This document shows positions 1-8,775 of a DNA stretch of 64,000 nucleotides, piece after piece. The stretch comes from Streptomyces soli (GTDB lineage: Bacteria > Actinomycetota > Actinomycetes > Streptomycetales > Streptomycetaceae): positions 1 through 64,000 of the forward strand of contig NZ_RJVR01000306.1 of NCBI RefSeq assembly GCF_003999195.1. The letters are read 5' to 3'. The notes below the pieces were generated by a model. The model did not search any database. It was given only the letters and a program-made list of their open reading frames with translations, and was not told the origin of the DNA. A program made the translations under genes and the position numbers. Numbering within the stretch: position 1 is the first letter of the stretch; each line of letters starts with the position of its first letter.

Positions 1-91
1 GTCTGACCCCAGAAGTCGAACGCTTCCGGCGGCGTGAGTGCTCACCTGCTGGCGGCTACGGCACCGAGTCTGACCGACCCGGCAGCTCCCA

Positions 92-1735
92 TTAGGCGAC
101 GCTGACGGCGGACCAGGCGGCTGCCACGGCGGCGTACTCGGTGCCGGAGGCGCCGTAGAGGTCGGTGGCGGCCTTGAGGGTCGCGGTGCGGGCGGCGGCG
201 TAGTTGGTGCTGGAGGTCATGTAGACGGTCAGGGCGCGGTACCAGATCTTGCCGAGCTTGTCGCGGCCGATGCCGGTGACGGTGGAGTTGTTGCAGGTGG
301 GGCTGTCGTAGGTGACGCCGTTGATGGTCTTGCTGCCGCTGCCCTCGGCGAGGAGGTAGGCGAAGTGGTTGGCGACGCCGGAGGAGTAGTGAACGTCGAG
401 GTTGCCGACGCTCGAGCTCCAGCAGTCGGCGGAGTTGCCGTCTTTGGAGGGCTTGTCCATGAAGCGCAGCGCGGCCTTGCCGAAACCGGACTTCACGATG
501 CGTTCGCCGATGAGGTAGTCACCGGTGTCGGTGGAGTTGGCGGCGTACCACTCGACGAGGGTGCCCATGATGTCGGAGGTGGCCTCGTTGAGACCGCCGG
601 ACTCCCCGGAGTAGGTGAGGGCGGCGGTGCGGGAGGTGACGCCGTGGGACATCTCGTGGCCGGCGACGTCGAGGGAGACCAACGGGCCGAAGGTGGTGCC
701 GTCGCCGTCGCCGTAGGTCATGCAGAAGCAACTGTCGTCCCAGAAGGCGTTGTTGTAGCTGCTGCCGTAGTGGACGCGGTTGTAGGAGCCCTTGCCGTCA
801 TTGGCGATGCCGTTGCGGCCGTGGACGTTCTTGTAGTAGTCCCAGGTCTCGTTGGTGCCGTACTGGGCGTCCACGGCAGCCGTGGAGCGGTCGGCGGCGC
901 TGCCGGTGCCCCAGTGGTTGTCGGCGTCGGTGAACACCACGGCGGGGGCGCGGGAGAAGCAGATCCCGAAGACGCACAGGTCGGTCTTGTTCTGCGCGTC
1001 GCCGGTGTAGGTGGAGCCGCGGGTGGGGTCCGTGAGCCGGTACGTGCCGGAGCTGAGGGTTGTCTCCAGGGGCACCGTGCCGCCGTACAGCGAGGCGCCG
1101 TCGCCGGACGCCGTCTCCAGGGCGTCCCAGGCGTCGATACGGGTGCCGGTACGGGCATCGGCGAGCACCACGCGGGCAGCCGGGTTGCCGAGGGTGTCCA
1201 GGCCGACGGCGGTGGTGCGCCAGGCGAGGCGGGGGGCGCCGTGCAGGGCGTCGACCACGAGCTGCGGCTTGGCCTTGGCCTGCCGGAACGTCGTGCCGTG
1301 GTGGGCGGTGCGCAGCGCGGTGATGCCCTGGTGCGCGGCGGTGGAGGCGGTCACGGCGGGGGTGATCGTGGGCACCGCGAGGTCGGAGCGGGTGGCGCGG
1401 TCGGCGCCCTCGTAGGCGCCGCCCGGCGCGAGGTGCACGACAAGGTCGCCGCCGAGTACGGGCAGGCCCCGGTAGGTCCGGTCGTAGCGGACGTGTTGGG
1501 CGCCGTCGGTGTCGGTGACGACGTCCCGGACCGTACGGCCCTGGGCGGGGGTGACGGCGAGCCGGCCGGCGTGGCCGGCGATCGCTGCGTCGGCGCGGGA
1601 GACGGCTGTGGCGCGGGAGGGAAGGCCACGGCCGTCCGCCGACGCCGCAGATGGCGTCAGCAGGGCGGTGGTGAGGGCGGTCACGCCTATCGCCACGGTC
1701 AGGGCGGTCGTGGCGCGTCGCATGCTGAACTGCAT
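92..1735 (-). CDS. Secreted M4-family (thermolysin-like) neutral metalloprotease
   Basis: Zinc endopeptidase exported as a preproenzyme. The 547-residue product begins with an alanine-rich signal peptide (about 1-33), continues with an FTP/PepSY-type propeptide (about 35-200) and ends in an M4 catalytic domain. The zinc site is intact: HEMSH supplies His360, Glu361 and His364, and the GGLNEATSD block supplies the third ligand, Glu384. The later HYSSGVANH block carries the transition-state histidine of the family. Length is normal for Streptomyces secreted M4 enzymes. The ATG has GAGGAG 4 nt upstream. It is divergent from the secreted phospholipase-like gene, so both may serve extracellular nutrient scavenging (inference). 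Family assignment is very secure; the substrate is unknown. Confidence 0.95.
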   Translation of the reverse strand: MQFSMRRATTALTVAIGVTALTTALLTPSAASADGRGLPSRATAVSRADAAIAGHAGRLAVTPAQGRTVRDVVTDTDGAQHVRYDRTYRGLPVLGGDLVVHLAPGGAYEGADRATRSDLAVPTITPAVTASTAAHQGITALRTAHHGTTFRQAKAKPQLVVDALHGAPRLAWRTTAVGLDTLGNPAARVVLADARTGTRIDAWDALETASGDGASLYGGTVPLETTLSSGTYRLTDPTRGSTYTGDAQNKTDLCVFGICFSRAPAVVFTDADNHWGTGSAADRSTAAVDAQYGTNETWDYYKNVHGRNGIANDGKGSYNRVHYGSSYNNAFWDDSCFCMTYGDGDGTTFGPLVSLDVAGHEMSHGVTSRTAALTYSGESGGLNEATSDIMGTLVEWYAANSTDTGDYLIGERIVKSGFGKAALRFMDKPSKDGNSADCWSSSVGNLDVHYSSGVANHFAYLLAEGSGSKTINGVTYDSPTCNNSTVTGIGRDKLGKIWYRALTVYMTSSTNYAAARTATLKAATDLYGASGTEYAAVAAAWSAVSVA

Positions 1736-2048
1736 CGGGCTCCTCGGGTCGCGGGGACGTGCGCGGTCCCCGCACCGGCGTCCTGTCGCGGTCTCGGCAG
1801 GCGCTGGTGCGGAGGTGAGGCGGAGCCAGATTTAAGTGCACATGACATTGTCTTGTCCATAGTGCGTGCACAACAGACTGGCAGGAACGGAGCCGCTCGG
1901 AAGCGGAAACGGGAGGTCGGCTCTCCGCCCGCCAGATCGACGTGAGCGAGCCGTCAGCCACCGGGTTCCTGGTATTCACCGGCGAGTACTGGCGCCGTGC
2001 CCACGTAGCGGTGTGTCATGACCCCGACATCACTCACGTACGCGTGCG
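1736..2048. other. Intergenic region between two divergent secreted-enzyme genes
   Basis: About 310 bp without a supported gene. It contains the candidate metalloprotease promoter described separately and GTGCAC repeated near 1836 and 1866. No RNA gene or terminator was recognised. Confidence 0.5.
1830..1859 (-). promoter_or_regulatory. Candidate sigma-70-type promoter of the metalloprotease gene
   Basis: Reading on the minus strand, TGGACA (-35-like) and TTAAAT (-10-like) are separated by 18 bp, about 95 bp upstream of the metalloprotease ATG. The stretch is locally AT-rich in otherwise GC-rich DNA. The spacer holds the short palindrome GACAATGTC. This is prediction from consensus only. Confidence 0.45.
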
Positions 2049-3413
2049 ATGAGAGGAAAGTCCTTGCGTCATCTGCGAGTTCTCTGCGGGGCGGCCGCCG
2101 TCGCCATGGCCCTGTCCCTGGCTACGGCCGGGGAGGCCGCCGCGGTGCCCAGCGGCTCGGTGTACATCCAGAGCTACGTGACCGGGCTCAACGCGGCCGA
2201 CAGCAGCGGCACGGTCGCCGAGCACAACCCCAAGGGCAATGAGGACCACCAGCAGTGGACCCCGGCCGCCGTCAGCGGCGGCTACGAACTCCGCAACGCC
2301 GACGAGTCCGGCACCTGCCTCGGCCGCAGCGGAACCACCGCCGTCACCACGGCCTGCGGCACGGACACCACCACCTGGACCATCACGGCGGCCGGCAACA
2401 GCACATACAGCATCGGCGTCCCCGGAACCTCGCAGTATCTGACCGGGGTGTCCGGCTCGACCGCCGTGCAGACCGGCGCCGCGGGTGACCTCGCCCGCTG
2501 GTTCCTCACCCCGGTGGGCCTCGGCAAGTCCGCGATGCCCTCCCCCGACACCCGCACCCTGGACCAGGTCTCCTTCCTCACCGCGCACAACGCCTTCGCC
2601 AACGGCGTGGACGGCAATTTCGCCTCGTTCCCCGTCAGCCTCTTCCCCAACCAGGCACAGGGCATCGGCCAGCAACTCAGCAGCGGCGTACGCGGCTTCA
2701 TGCTGGACGACTACGACGTCTCCGGCACCGCGGTCCTGTGCCACAACAGCTGCTCCGGGGTGAGCAGCCCGGTGCCGCTCGCCACCGACTTGCAGCGCGT
2801 GGTCGACTTCCTCAAGGCCAACCCCGGCCAGTTCGTCACCGTGTTCCTCGAGGACTACGTCTCCTCCTCGGTGCTGAAGTCCTCGCTCGCCTCCATCAGC
2901 GGCCTCTCCGACGTGCTCTACCGCCCCGACCAGGACGGCGTCGCCGCCAACGGCTGGCCGACGATGGCCAACCTCGCCGCGCGCGGCAAGCAGTTGCTGA
3001 TCTTCAGCGACCGGACCAGGGCCAGTGACATCTCCAACGGTTACGCCACCCGCGACACCTTCGGCGTGATGTACCAGCGTGAGTGGACCGTCGAGAACTA
3101 CTGGTCGATGGGATCACCCCTCGCCGACTCCGACTGGTCCTGCTACAGCCGCTGGGGCACCGACCGGCCGCTCACCACGGACTCGGCCGCCTTCCACCCC
3201 CTGTTCGTGATGAACCACTTCCGCGACGCCACCCTGAGCGCCACCGTCACCACCGACAACGGCAAGCTCCAGAACCGTACAGAGAACTTCTGCGAGCCCG
3301 CCGCCCGCAAGAAGCCGAACTACATCGCCGTGGACCGCTACGACCTGGGCTCCCCCACGCCCCTGACCACAGTGGCAGCCCTCAACACCTACGTCCTCAC
3401 CCCGGGGCAGTAA
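2049..3413 (+). CDS. Secreted PI-PLC-like phosphodiesterase with N-terminal ricin-like domain
   Basis: Probable extracellular phosphoinositide phospholipase C-like phosphodiesterase of 454 residues. An Arg-rich signal peptide (1-32, cleavage near EAAA) is followed by a beta-trefoil/ricin-like segment (about 36-155: NPKGNEDHQQW, CLGRSG) and a TIM-barrel PLC-X-like domain (about 170-440). The two catalytic histidines expected for the fold are present in LTAHNAF (His180) and LCHNSC (His232). The ATG at 2049 has no good ribosome site directly upstream. An internal TTG at 2064, preceded by GAGGAAAG, is an alternative start that keeps the signal peptide. Lipid specificity is not determinable; other X-domain phosphodiesterases remain possible. 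Confidence 0.85.
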   Translation: MRGKSLRHLRVLCGAAAVAMALSLATAGEAAAVPSGSVYIQSYVTGLNAADSSGTVAEHNPKGNEDHQQWTPAAVSGGYELRNADESGTCLGRSGTTAVTTACGTDTTTWTITAAGNSTYSIGVPGTSQYLTGVSGSTAVQTGAAGDLARWFLTPVGLGKSAMPSPDTRTLDQVSFLTAHNAFANGVDGNFASFPVSLFPNQAQGIGQQLSSGVRGFMLDDYDVSGTAVLCHNSCSGVSSPVPLATDLQRVVDFLKANPGQFVTVFLEDYVSSSVLKSSLASISGLSDVLYRPDQDGVAANGWPTMANLAARGKQLLIFSDRTRASDISNGYATRDTFGVMYQREWTVENYWSMGSPLADSDWSCYSRWGTDRPLTTDSAAFHPLFVMNHFRDATLSATVTTDNGKLQNRTENFCEPAARKKPNYIAVDRYDLGSPTPLTTVAALNTYVLTPGQ

Positions 3414-3477
3414 GAGGCCGCGCAAATAGGTGGGGCGGCGTCGCGTGCCGATGGGCGGCGCCTGGCGGCGTTGTCGT

Positions 3478-3803
3478 CGGTCGACGACGTATGAGACGTA
3501 CGGGACCGCGCCGGTGCTGCGGCTGGCGACCTCCTCGACGTGCGCCTGGGAGTACCCGGCCCAGTGCCCGGCGGCGCGCTCCCACCACGAGTCCGACATG
3601 CCCTCGGTGATCCGCGCCCACAGATCGGCGAACGCCCGCTCCACCGGGAACGCCGCCCCGGGCGCCCGGCCCCCGCCCCCGTAGAGCACGTCCAGCAACC
3701 GGCGTCGGATCGCGGCGACTTCAGCCGGCCGGCTGCCGCGCGGACCGTCGAACCGATCGTCGAACAGCACTCCCACCGACATGGGGTCAGCCGGCCTCGG
3801 CAC
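3478..3803 (-). pseudogene. Terpene synthase (class I) remnant, both ends missing
   Basis: About 108 residues of a bacterial class I terpene cyclase survive. The fragment starts with the metal-binding aspartate-rich motif (FDDRFDGP, matching DDxxD) and continues with the typical RPAEVA, ADLWARITEGMS, WW-R and W-GY blocks through to about VPYVSY, after which similarity stops. Full-length enzymes have about 80 residues before the motif and 150-200 after it, including the NSE/DTE motif, which is absent here. It therefore cannot be a working cyclase. It lies between the phospholipase-like gene and the MFS gene with no other terpene genes nearby. The family is recognised from motif order, not from a database search. 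Confidence 0.75.
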
Positions 3804-3823
3804 AACGCCATGTCACGACGAGC

Positions 3824-5122
3824 TCAGTTGTGCTGGGTTTGCTCGGTTTGCTTGGCGTGCTCGCCGCGGAGGGCGCGTATGCACAGCACCAGAGCGACGG
3901 CCACAAGCACCACGAACACCAGCATCACCGAGCGCGCCGACGCGTACTGCGTGGCGATGCCCAGGCCGACGACGGGAACCGACAGGCCCACGTACGCGCC
4001 GAGGAAGTAACCGGCGAGCACCTCGGCCCGTGCCTCCGGCGGGGCGGTCGAGCCGGCGGCGGCCAGCGCGCCCCGGAAGACCAGGCCACCACCGGCACCG
4101 GTGAGCACGCCGCCCGCGATGAACATCGCCAGGCTCGGCAACCACATCCCGCCCGTGAGCAGCGCGAGCCCAGGAATGAGCAGCAGCGGGCCGACCCGAA
4201 GAGTCAGCACGACGCCGGCCCGGCTGAGTGCGATCTGGGCGACCGCTCCCGCGGCGAACGCGGCGAAGGCCACCAGGCCGGCCACCGCATGCGAGTTCTG
4301 GTGCAGCGTGCCGGCCAGGAACGTCGGAGCCAGCGAATTGAACACGCCGTAGACCGCGAACGCGGCAACGCCCGCCGCGGTGGCGACGAAGAACATCCGC
4401 CGCGCGTGCGCGGGCACCGCCACGCGCTGCGACCGCCACCTGGGCGCCGGAACCGGCCGCTCCGCGGTCTCCGGTGAGGCCGCCACGAGCACGGCGAGCA
4501 CGAGCAACACGATGCCGAAGACGATGTAGGGCACCCGCAGCGGTTGCGGCGCGTACTGGGCCAGGAACCCGGCGACCAACGGGCCGAATCCGATGCCGCC
4601 GAGGTTGGCAGCCGTCGCGACGACCTGGGCTCGACGCGGCGACACCGCCTTGCCGCCGAAAACGCCCGCATGCAGCTCACCGAGGTAGGCGGTGGCCGTC
4701 GCGGTCGTCAATCCGATGGAGATCCCGCAGATGACGCGGGCGACCAGCAGTCCGGGAAGGCTGGGTGCGAACAGGAAGATCAGGCCGCTTGCCACGTTGA
4801 CGAGCAGCGCGGGCACGAACACCCGCTTGCGGCCCACCCAGTCCGACACGTGGCCGCCGAGAAACAGGCTGCCGATCACGCCGACCGCGTACACGGCGTA
4901 GACGACCGTGACCATGATCGTGGAGAAGTGATCGCGCTGCTGGTACAGGACGTACAGCGGCGTCGGCACCGCCGAGAATCCCATGTTCACCAGGAAGGCC
5001 AGCGCGGCCACCCAGAAGCCCCATGCGTGGTGCCGGCTGCGAAGAAGAGCGTGGGCCGGGTGTCCGGCACGGGCCCGGTGTCCGGCACGGACCCGATCGA
5101 CCTCGGTGGTGGCGGATGACAT
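3824..5122 (-). CDS. MFS transporter, 12 transmembrane segments
   Basis: Major facilitator superfamily permease of 432 residues with two blocks of six hydrophobic segments and the loop 2-3 signature (GGHVSDWVGRKR). The N-terminus has an imperfect Arg/Gly/His repeat caused by tandem GTGTCCGGCAC-type DNA repeats around 5055-5095. The ATG is preceded by GGAG at 8 nt. It is divergent from a LysR regulator about 125 bp away. This is the standard arrangement for an exporter or uptake carrier under local LysR control, so the regulator probably acts on this promoter (inference). The substrate is unknown; the sequence resembles sugar/drug efflux MFS proteins more than uptake symporters. Confidence 0.85.
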   Translation of the reverse strand: MSSATTEVDRVRAGHRARAGHPAHALLRSRHHAWGFWVAALAFLVNMGFSAVPTPLYVLYQQRDHFSTIMVTVVYAVYAVGVIGSLFLGGHVSDWVGRKRVFVPALLVNVASGLIFLFAPSLPGLLVARVICGISIGLTTATATAYLGELHAGVFGGKAVSPRRAQVVATAANLGGIGFGPLVAGFLAQYAPQPLRVPYIVFGIVLLVLAVLVAASPETAERPVPAPRWRSQRVAVPAHARRMFFVATAAGVAAFAVYGVFNSLAPTFLAGTLHQNSHAVAGLVAFAAFAAGAVAQIALSRAGVVLTLRVGPLLLIPGLALLTGGMWLPSLAMFIAGGVLTGAGGGLVFRGALAAAGSTAPPEARAEVLAGYFLGAYVGLSVPVVGLGIATQYASARSVMLVFVVLVAVALVLCIRALRGEHAKQTEQTQHN

Positions 5123-5247
5123 GAAGTGGATCTCCTCGTCGCGTAGCTGACAGGCAGCCGCAGCGCCACCCTTCCTTCACTCTCCCGGGCTGCGATTATG
5201 CTGTCCAACGAAGACCTTTCATGACTGTTATCAATCCGGAGCATGAA

Positions 5248-6150
5248 GTGGAGCTACGCCACCTCGAGCACTTCCTCGCGGTCGCCGAGGAAGGCAGCTT
5301 CACGCGCGCAGCGGCGCGGATTCACCTCGTGCAGTCGGCCCTGTCCGTCTCGATCCGGTCACTGGAACGCGAACTCGGCGGTCGGCTGTTCGACCGCACC
5401 ACCCACCGCGTCGAGCTCACCGACGCCGGCCAGGCACTGCTCGTCGAGGCGCGTCGCACGCTCGCCGCGGCCGACGCCGCCCGGGACGCCGTCGCCGCCG
5501 TACACGGCGGGGTGCGCGGCAGCGTACGAGTGGGCATCATGCACTCACTGGCGCTCATCGACCTCGGCAACCTGCTCGCCCGCTACAACCGGGAGCGGCC
5601 CAAGGTCCAGATCGTGCCGAACGCCTTGCAGGGCGGGTCCGTCGAACTGGCCCGCCAGGTCACCGAGGGCAGGCTCGATCTTGCCTTCGTCGCACTCCCG
5701 GACGGGTATCCGCCCGGCCTGACCGTGCACCCACTGGCCTCCGAACCGATGTCACTGGCCTGCCCCCCCGATCACACGTTCGCCAGCCGCCGCTTCATCC
5801 CCCTCTCGGAGCTCGACGGCGCACGCTTCGTCGACTTTCCACCCGGTTGGGGAACCCGACGCAGCGTCGACCAGCTCTTCCTGGAATCGGGCCTGCAACG
5901 CGAGATCGCCGTCGAGGTGGCCGACATCCCCACCGTGATCGACCTGGTCAGGGCGGGTTTCGGGTTCGCATTCCTGAGCCCGTCCCTCGTCCCCGAACCC
6001 CGCCGCGTGGCCCTGCTCCCGGCGCAGCCGGGACCGGTCTTCGCCGTATCCCTCATCACACCCGACGACCGTCCACCCTCGGCAGCCGCCCGAGCCCTCA
6101 TCGACCTGGTGCTCGCCACCTACCCCATCCCGGACCCCAGCGGGTCATGA
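5248..6150 (+). CDS. LysR-family transcriptional regulator
   Basis: LysR-type regulator with an N-terminal winged helix (LRHLEHFLAVAEEGSFTRAA, then SVSIRSLERELGG) and a type 2 periplasmic-binding-like effector domain from about residue 90. I choose the GTG at 5248 because GGAG lies 6 nt upstream and the family normally begins just before LRHLEHF. An in-frame ATG at 5221 has no ribosome site and would add nine residues. It is divergent from the MFS gene, its likely target. The effector ligand is unknown. Confidence 0.9.
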   Translation: MELRHLEHFLAVAEEGSFTRAAARIHLVQSALSVSIRSLERELGGRLFDRTTHRVELTDAGQALLVEARRTLAAADAARDAVAAVHGGVRGSVRVGIMHSLALIDLGNLLARYNRERPKVQIVPNALQGGSVELARQVTEGRLDLAFVALPDGYPPGLTVHPLASEPMSLACPPDHTFASRRFIPLSELDGARFVDFPPGWGTRRSVDQLFLESGLQREIAVEVADIPTVIDLVRAGFGFAFLSPSLVPEPRRVALLPAQPGPVFAVSLITPDDRPPSAAARALIDLVLATYPIPDPSGS

Positions 6151-6203
6151 CCTGCGTACGGATACTCATGCCCTAGCCGACGCCCGGGACGAGGATGATC
6201 CGT

Positions 6204-6467
6204 ATGAAATGGAGGAACACCGTTGCGGTGCTCGCGCTGCTGCCCGTCAACGCCCTGGCCGTAGGCTACGGGCTGCTGGCCGCCGGAATGACCGGCTGGG
6301 CCGCGGACTGGGACCAAGAGCCGTACGAGCCGCCCCTGCCCGAACTGGCCACGGCCTGCGGCGTGGCGGCGGCCATCGGCGCTGCCCTGTGGTGGGCCCG
6401 GCTGCGCCGAGCCGCAGCTTTTCAAGCGGTTCCGGTGCTTGTGCTTGCCGCGCTGATGATCGGCTGA
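6204..6467 (+). CDS. Small hypothetical membrane protein
   Basis: A protein of 87 residues with three hydrophobic stretches (near 5-28, 48-65 and 70-87) and an acidic loop between the first two (DWDQEPYEPP). I recognise no family. GAGG lies 9 nt before the ATG at 6204, which is preferred over the ATG at 6195. It stands alone between the LysR gene and the minus-strand RraA gene. Function unknown; likely a real gene because of its ribosome site and membrane-protein composition. Confidence 0.6.
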   Translation: MKWRNTVAVLALLPVNALAVGYGLLAAGMTGWAADWDQEPYEPPLPELATACGVAAAIGAALWWARLRRAAAFQAVPVLVLAALMIG

Positions 6468-6562
6468 ACCGTCAAGGAACTGCGGACAGAGCCATTGATC
6501 AAGTCCCAACCACGGAAGAAAGGTGGTGATCCCCGGCGACGAAACAGCCCAGCCCGCGTCGA

Positions 6563-7195
6563 TCAGTCTTGGAAGCCGTTTTCGCCCAGGATCTCGTCGA
6601 TGCGGGCGCGGTGCGCCTTCTCCCACGCATCGAGGGACTCGTCGGCCTCCTTGGCCAACTTCTTCTGAGCCTCGAGGAGTACCTGCTCCCGGCGGGCACT
6701 GGGGGTGACCACGATGCCCTCTTCGTCGGCCACCACGATGTCGCCGGCATTCACACTCACACCGCCGCACCGCACAGTGCCATTGAGCGGCTCAACGGCT
6801 GCCTTGGTCCCCGGGACAGGGATGACCCCCCTGGCAAAGACGGGAAAGCCCATTTCGCGCACCTCGGCGAGGTCACGAATCACCCCGTCGACCACGAACG
6901 CCGCGATCCCTCGGCGTTGAGCGATGGCACAAACGTTGCCGCCCGCAACCGCGTAGTCGACGTCACCGCCCGCGTCGACGACGATGACCGAACCGGGCTC
7001 TGCCCGATAGATGGCGGCGTGAAGCATGAGGTTGTCACCCGGCGGGCACCGCACGGTGAACGCCGGGCCGGCAACTCGCGGGATGGAGGGCCAGAGAGGG
7101 CGAATGTCGATGTTCATGACCTGCTCGCGTCCCAGGACGTCGGCGAGGGTGGTCGGGGGAATGTTCTTGAATCCGGCGACGTCGTTCATGTTCAT
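6563..7195 (-). CDS. RraA-family aldolase/decarboxylase-like protein
   Basis: Member of the RraA / 4-hydroxy-4-methyl-2-oxoglutarate aldolase fold (210 residues), often annotated as 'dimethylmenaquinone methyltransferase'. Family blocks are visible: PPGDNLMLHAA, PGSVIVVDAGGD, GxxxCAIAQRRGIAAFVVDGVIRD and ADEEGIVV. The Gly-x-x-x/Arg-Asp pair of the active site corresponds to the VDGVIRD region. Relatives cleave 4-hydroxy-2-oxo-acids or decarboxylate oxaloacetate in ring-cleavage catabolism, with a divalent metal. The ATG has GAAGGA 5 nt upstream. Its position at the edge of the catabolic cluster suggests a terminal pyruvate-releasing step, but no operon link is proven. Confidence 0.85.
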   Translation of the reverse strand: MNMNDVAGFKNIPPTTLADVLGREQVMNIDIRPLWPSIPRVAGPAFTVRCPPGDNLMLHAAIYRAEPGSVIVVDAGGDVDYAVAGGNVCAIAQRRGIAAFVVDGVIRDLAEVREMGFPVFARGVIPVPGTKAAVEPLNGTVRCGGVSVNAGDIVVADEEGIVVTPSARREQVLLEAQKKLAKEADESLDAWEKAHRARIDEILGENGFQD

Positions 7196-7275
7196 CCTTC
7201 ATTCGGGTGGCCTCCCACGAGGGGCTTCCCCCGAAGCGTAGACACCGTTTGCGACCGGGTTGATCCGACCGAACG

Positions 7276-8196
7276 TCAGCCAAGAATGCCATGGTCCGCC
7301 AGGACCTCATCGATCACGCGACGGTGCTCGGCGGCTCGCTTCGGGTCGGTGTCGATGTACTCGACCACGCAGATCAGAGCCTTCCACAGTGCCCACCCCC
7401 GCGCCCGCGCCCACATGGCGGGGTCCTGGCCGACGGCGCTGCGGAACGCCTCCCGGCTGTCGCCCGAGAACATGGTCCACGCGATGACCAGATCGCAGGA
7501 GGGATCACCGACGCCCGAGGTCCCGAAGTCGATGACCGCGGCCAGCTTTCCGTTCCTGACCAGGAGATTGCCGCTGCCGATGTCCCCGTGGAACCACACG
7601 GGCGGTCCCTGCCAGGTGGCCACGAGGGCGGCGTCCCACACGGCCGAGGCCCGTTCAACGTCGATGCGGCCGTCCTGGAGGGCCAGGACGGCCAGGGAGC
7701 GGCGGGTCTCGTCGTCGTAGTACGCCGGCGACGCGCCGCGATGGAAGCTGTGTGCGCCGGCCTGCGGGCCGCCGGTCGCGTCGATGCTCTGCAGGGCCAG
7801 GATGAATTGGGCGACCGAGGCCGCGAAATGCGACATGTCGTCGATGCGGTCAGGGCTGGCGGTCTCGCCGTCCAGCCACCCGCGGATCGACCAGCTGAAC
7901 GGATATCCCTCCCCTGGTGCCCCCTTCCCCAGCACCGGAGGGACGGGCACCGGCAAGGACGACGCGAGCACGGGCAGCCACCGGTCCTCCTTGTCGACCG
8001 CCGGGGCGTAGCCCTCGGCGGTGGGAAGGCGCACCGTCATGTCGTCACCGAGGCGGTAGGTGCGGTTGTCCCACCCGTCGACCGCGACTGGGCTCACGGG
8101 CAGATGGCCCCAGTGGGGGAACTGCGACGCGATCAGTCGCTTCACCAGGTCCGCGTCGATCCCCGCGCGACCGTCGTTGTGGAGACTCTCGACCAT
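7276..8196 (-). CDS. Aminoglycoside phosphotransferase-fold kinase
   Basis: APH/choline-kinase-fold protein of 306 residues. The catalytic loop HGDIGSGNLLV (HxDxxxxN) and the metal-binding DFG (VIDFGTSGVGDPSCDL) are both present, and the N-lobe has a TYRLGDDMTVRLP nucleotide-binding sheet. I start at the ATG at 8196 because relatives begin just before a GIDADLVKRL-like segment. The 88 in-frame codons upstream do not look like protein and overlap a Tat-signal remnant on the other strand. This subgroup is common in Streptomyces; many members are not antibiotic-resistance enzymes, so the substrate is left open. No strong ribosome site is seen. Confidence 0.85.
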   Translation of the reverse strand: MVESLHNDGRAGIDADLVKRLIASQFPHWGHLPVSPVAVDGWDNRTYRLGDDMTVRLPTAEGYAPAVDKEDRWLPVLASSLPVPVPPVLGKGAPGEGYPFSWSIRGWLDGETASPDRIDDMSHFAASVAQFILALQSIDATGGPQAGAHSFHRGASPAYYDDETRRSLAVLALQDGRIDVERASAVWDAALVATWQGPPVWFHGDIGSGNLLVRNGKLAAVIDFGTSGVGDPSCDLVIAWTMFSGDSREAFRSAVGQDPAMWARARGWALWKALICVVEYIDTDPKRAAEHRRVIDEVLADHGILG

Positions 8197-8434
8197 CCAG
8201 GGATGATGACCGTCGATCGTCCGGGCACGCAAAGGGATATCCGCAATGAACTCAGCACCCGGGGAGTTATTGACATGCGCGTGACGGCCCACCGGCAACT
8301 CCTCGGCGGACGGCACTCGGTTGCAGATCTGGTCCTGCTCCGGCCGCGCCAACCAGAAATGGACGATCGGCTGACCCGGCGGCTCCCCCCGGCCCCCAGT
8401 TCCCGCCCTCTCCAACGACGTAAGGGGATCAGCG

Positions 8435-8572
8435 ATGATCTCCCGCAGGCGAATGCTCACCTCCCTGGCCGGTGCCGCAGTGGCGGGCCGTCTCTGGCAC
8501 TGGCCGCGCCCCGCGCGCTGGGGGCTATCACCGCCCCCACCGGCGTCCGGCTGACCCTCACCCCCTTCTAGA
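8435..8572 (+). pseudogene. Tat-signal-peptide gene stub with frameshift
   Basis: An ATG with AAGGGG 8 nt upstream begins a peptide with a twin-arginine signal (MISRRRMLTSLAGAAVAG). The frame then shifts; the continuation in the next frame (PSLALAAPRALGAI, stop TAG at 8570) restores a signal-peptide-like hydrophobic tail. As it stands the first frame stops at 8554 after 39 codons. It looks like the 5' stub of a lost exported protein. Which protein it belonged to cannot be told. Coincidence is possible but the RRxML-hydrophobic pattern with a ribosome site is specific. Confidence 0.4.
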
Positions 8573-8775
8573 CCCGCGGTTCCTCTCCCCCCATTTCAGC
8601 GTGATCTAGCGAGGAACCCCGGGCGTTCAGGCATGGGAGGAATCGCTCTTTTGGGCTGCTTTGGCCGGCAGGCTGGAGGGGACGCTTCTGTCGGCATGCC
8701 ATGACTGACTGGCCCTTCACCCCGGACAGTCGGATGGTCGTCGACCGATGTCGGGTGGCGCGGGGCCGCTGATGC

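Noticed and set aside
365..1945. Long plus-strand reading frame (526 codons) across the metalloprotease gene
   Set aside because: Composition is Gly/Val/Ala-rich with no domain, and it is exactly antisense to an intact M4 protease with motifs; high GC keeps the frame open.
8197..8460. 88-codon N-terminal extension of the phosphotransferase gene to an ATG at 8460
   Set aside because: The extension lacks protein-like sequence and family similarity; relatives start at the segment following 8196.
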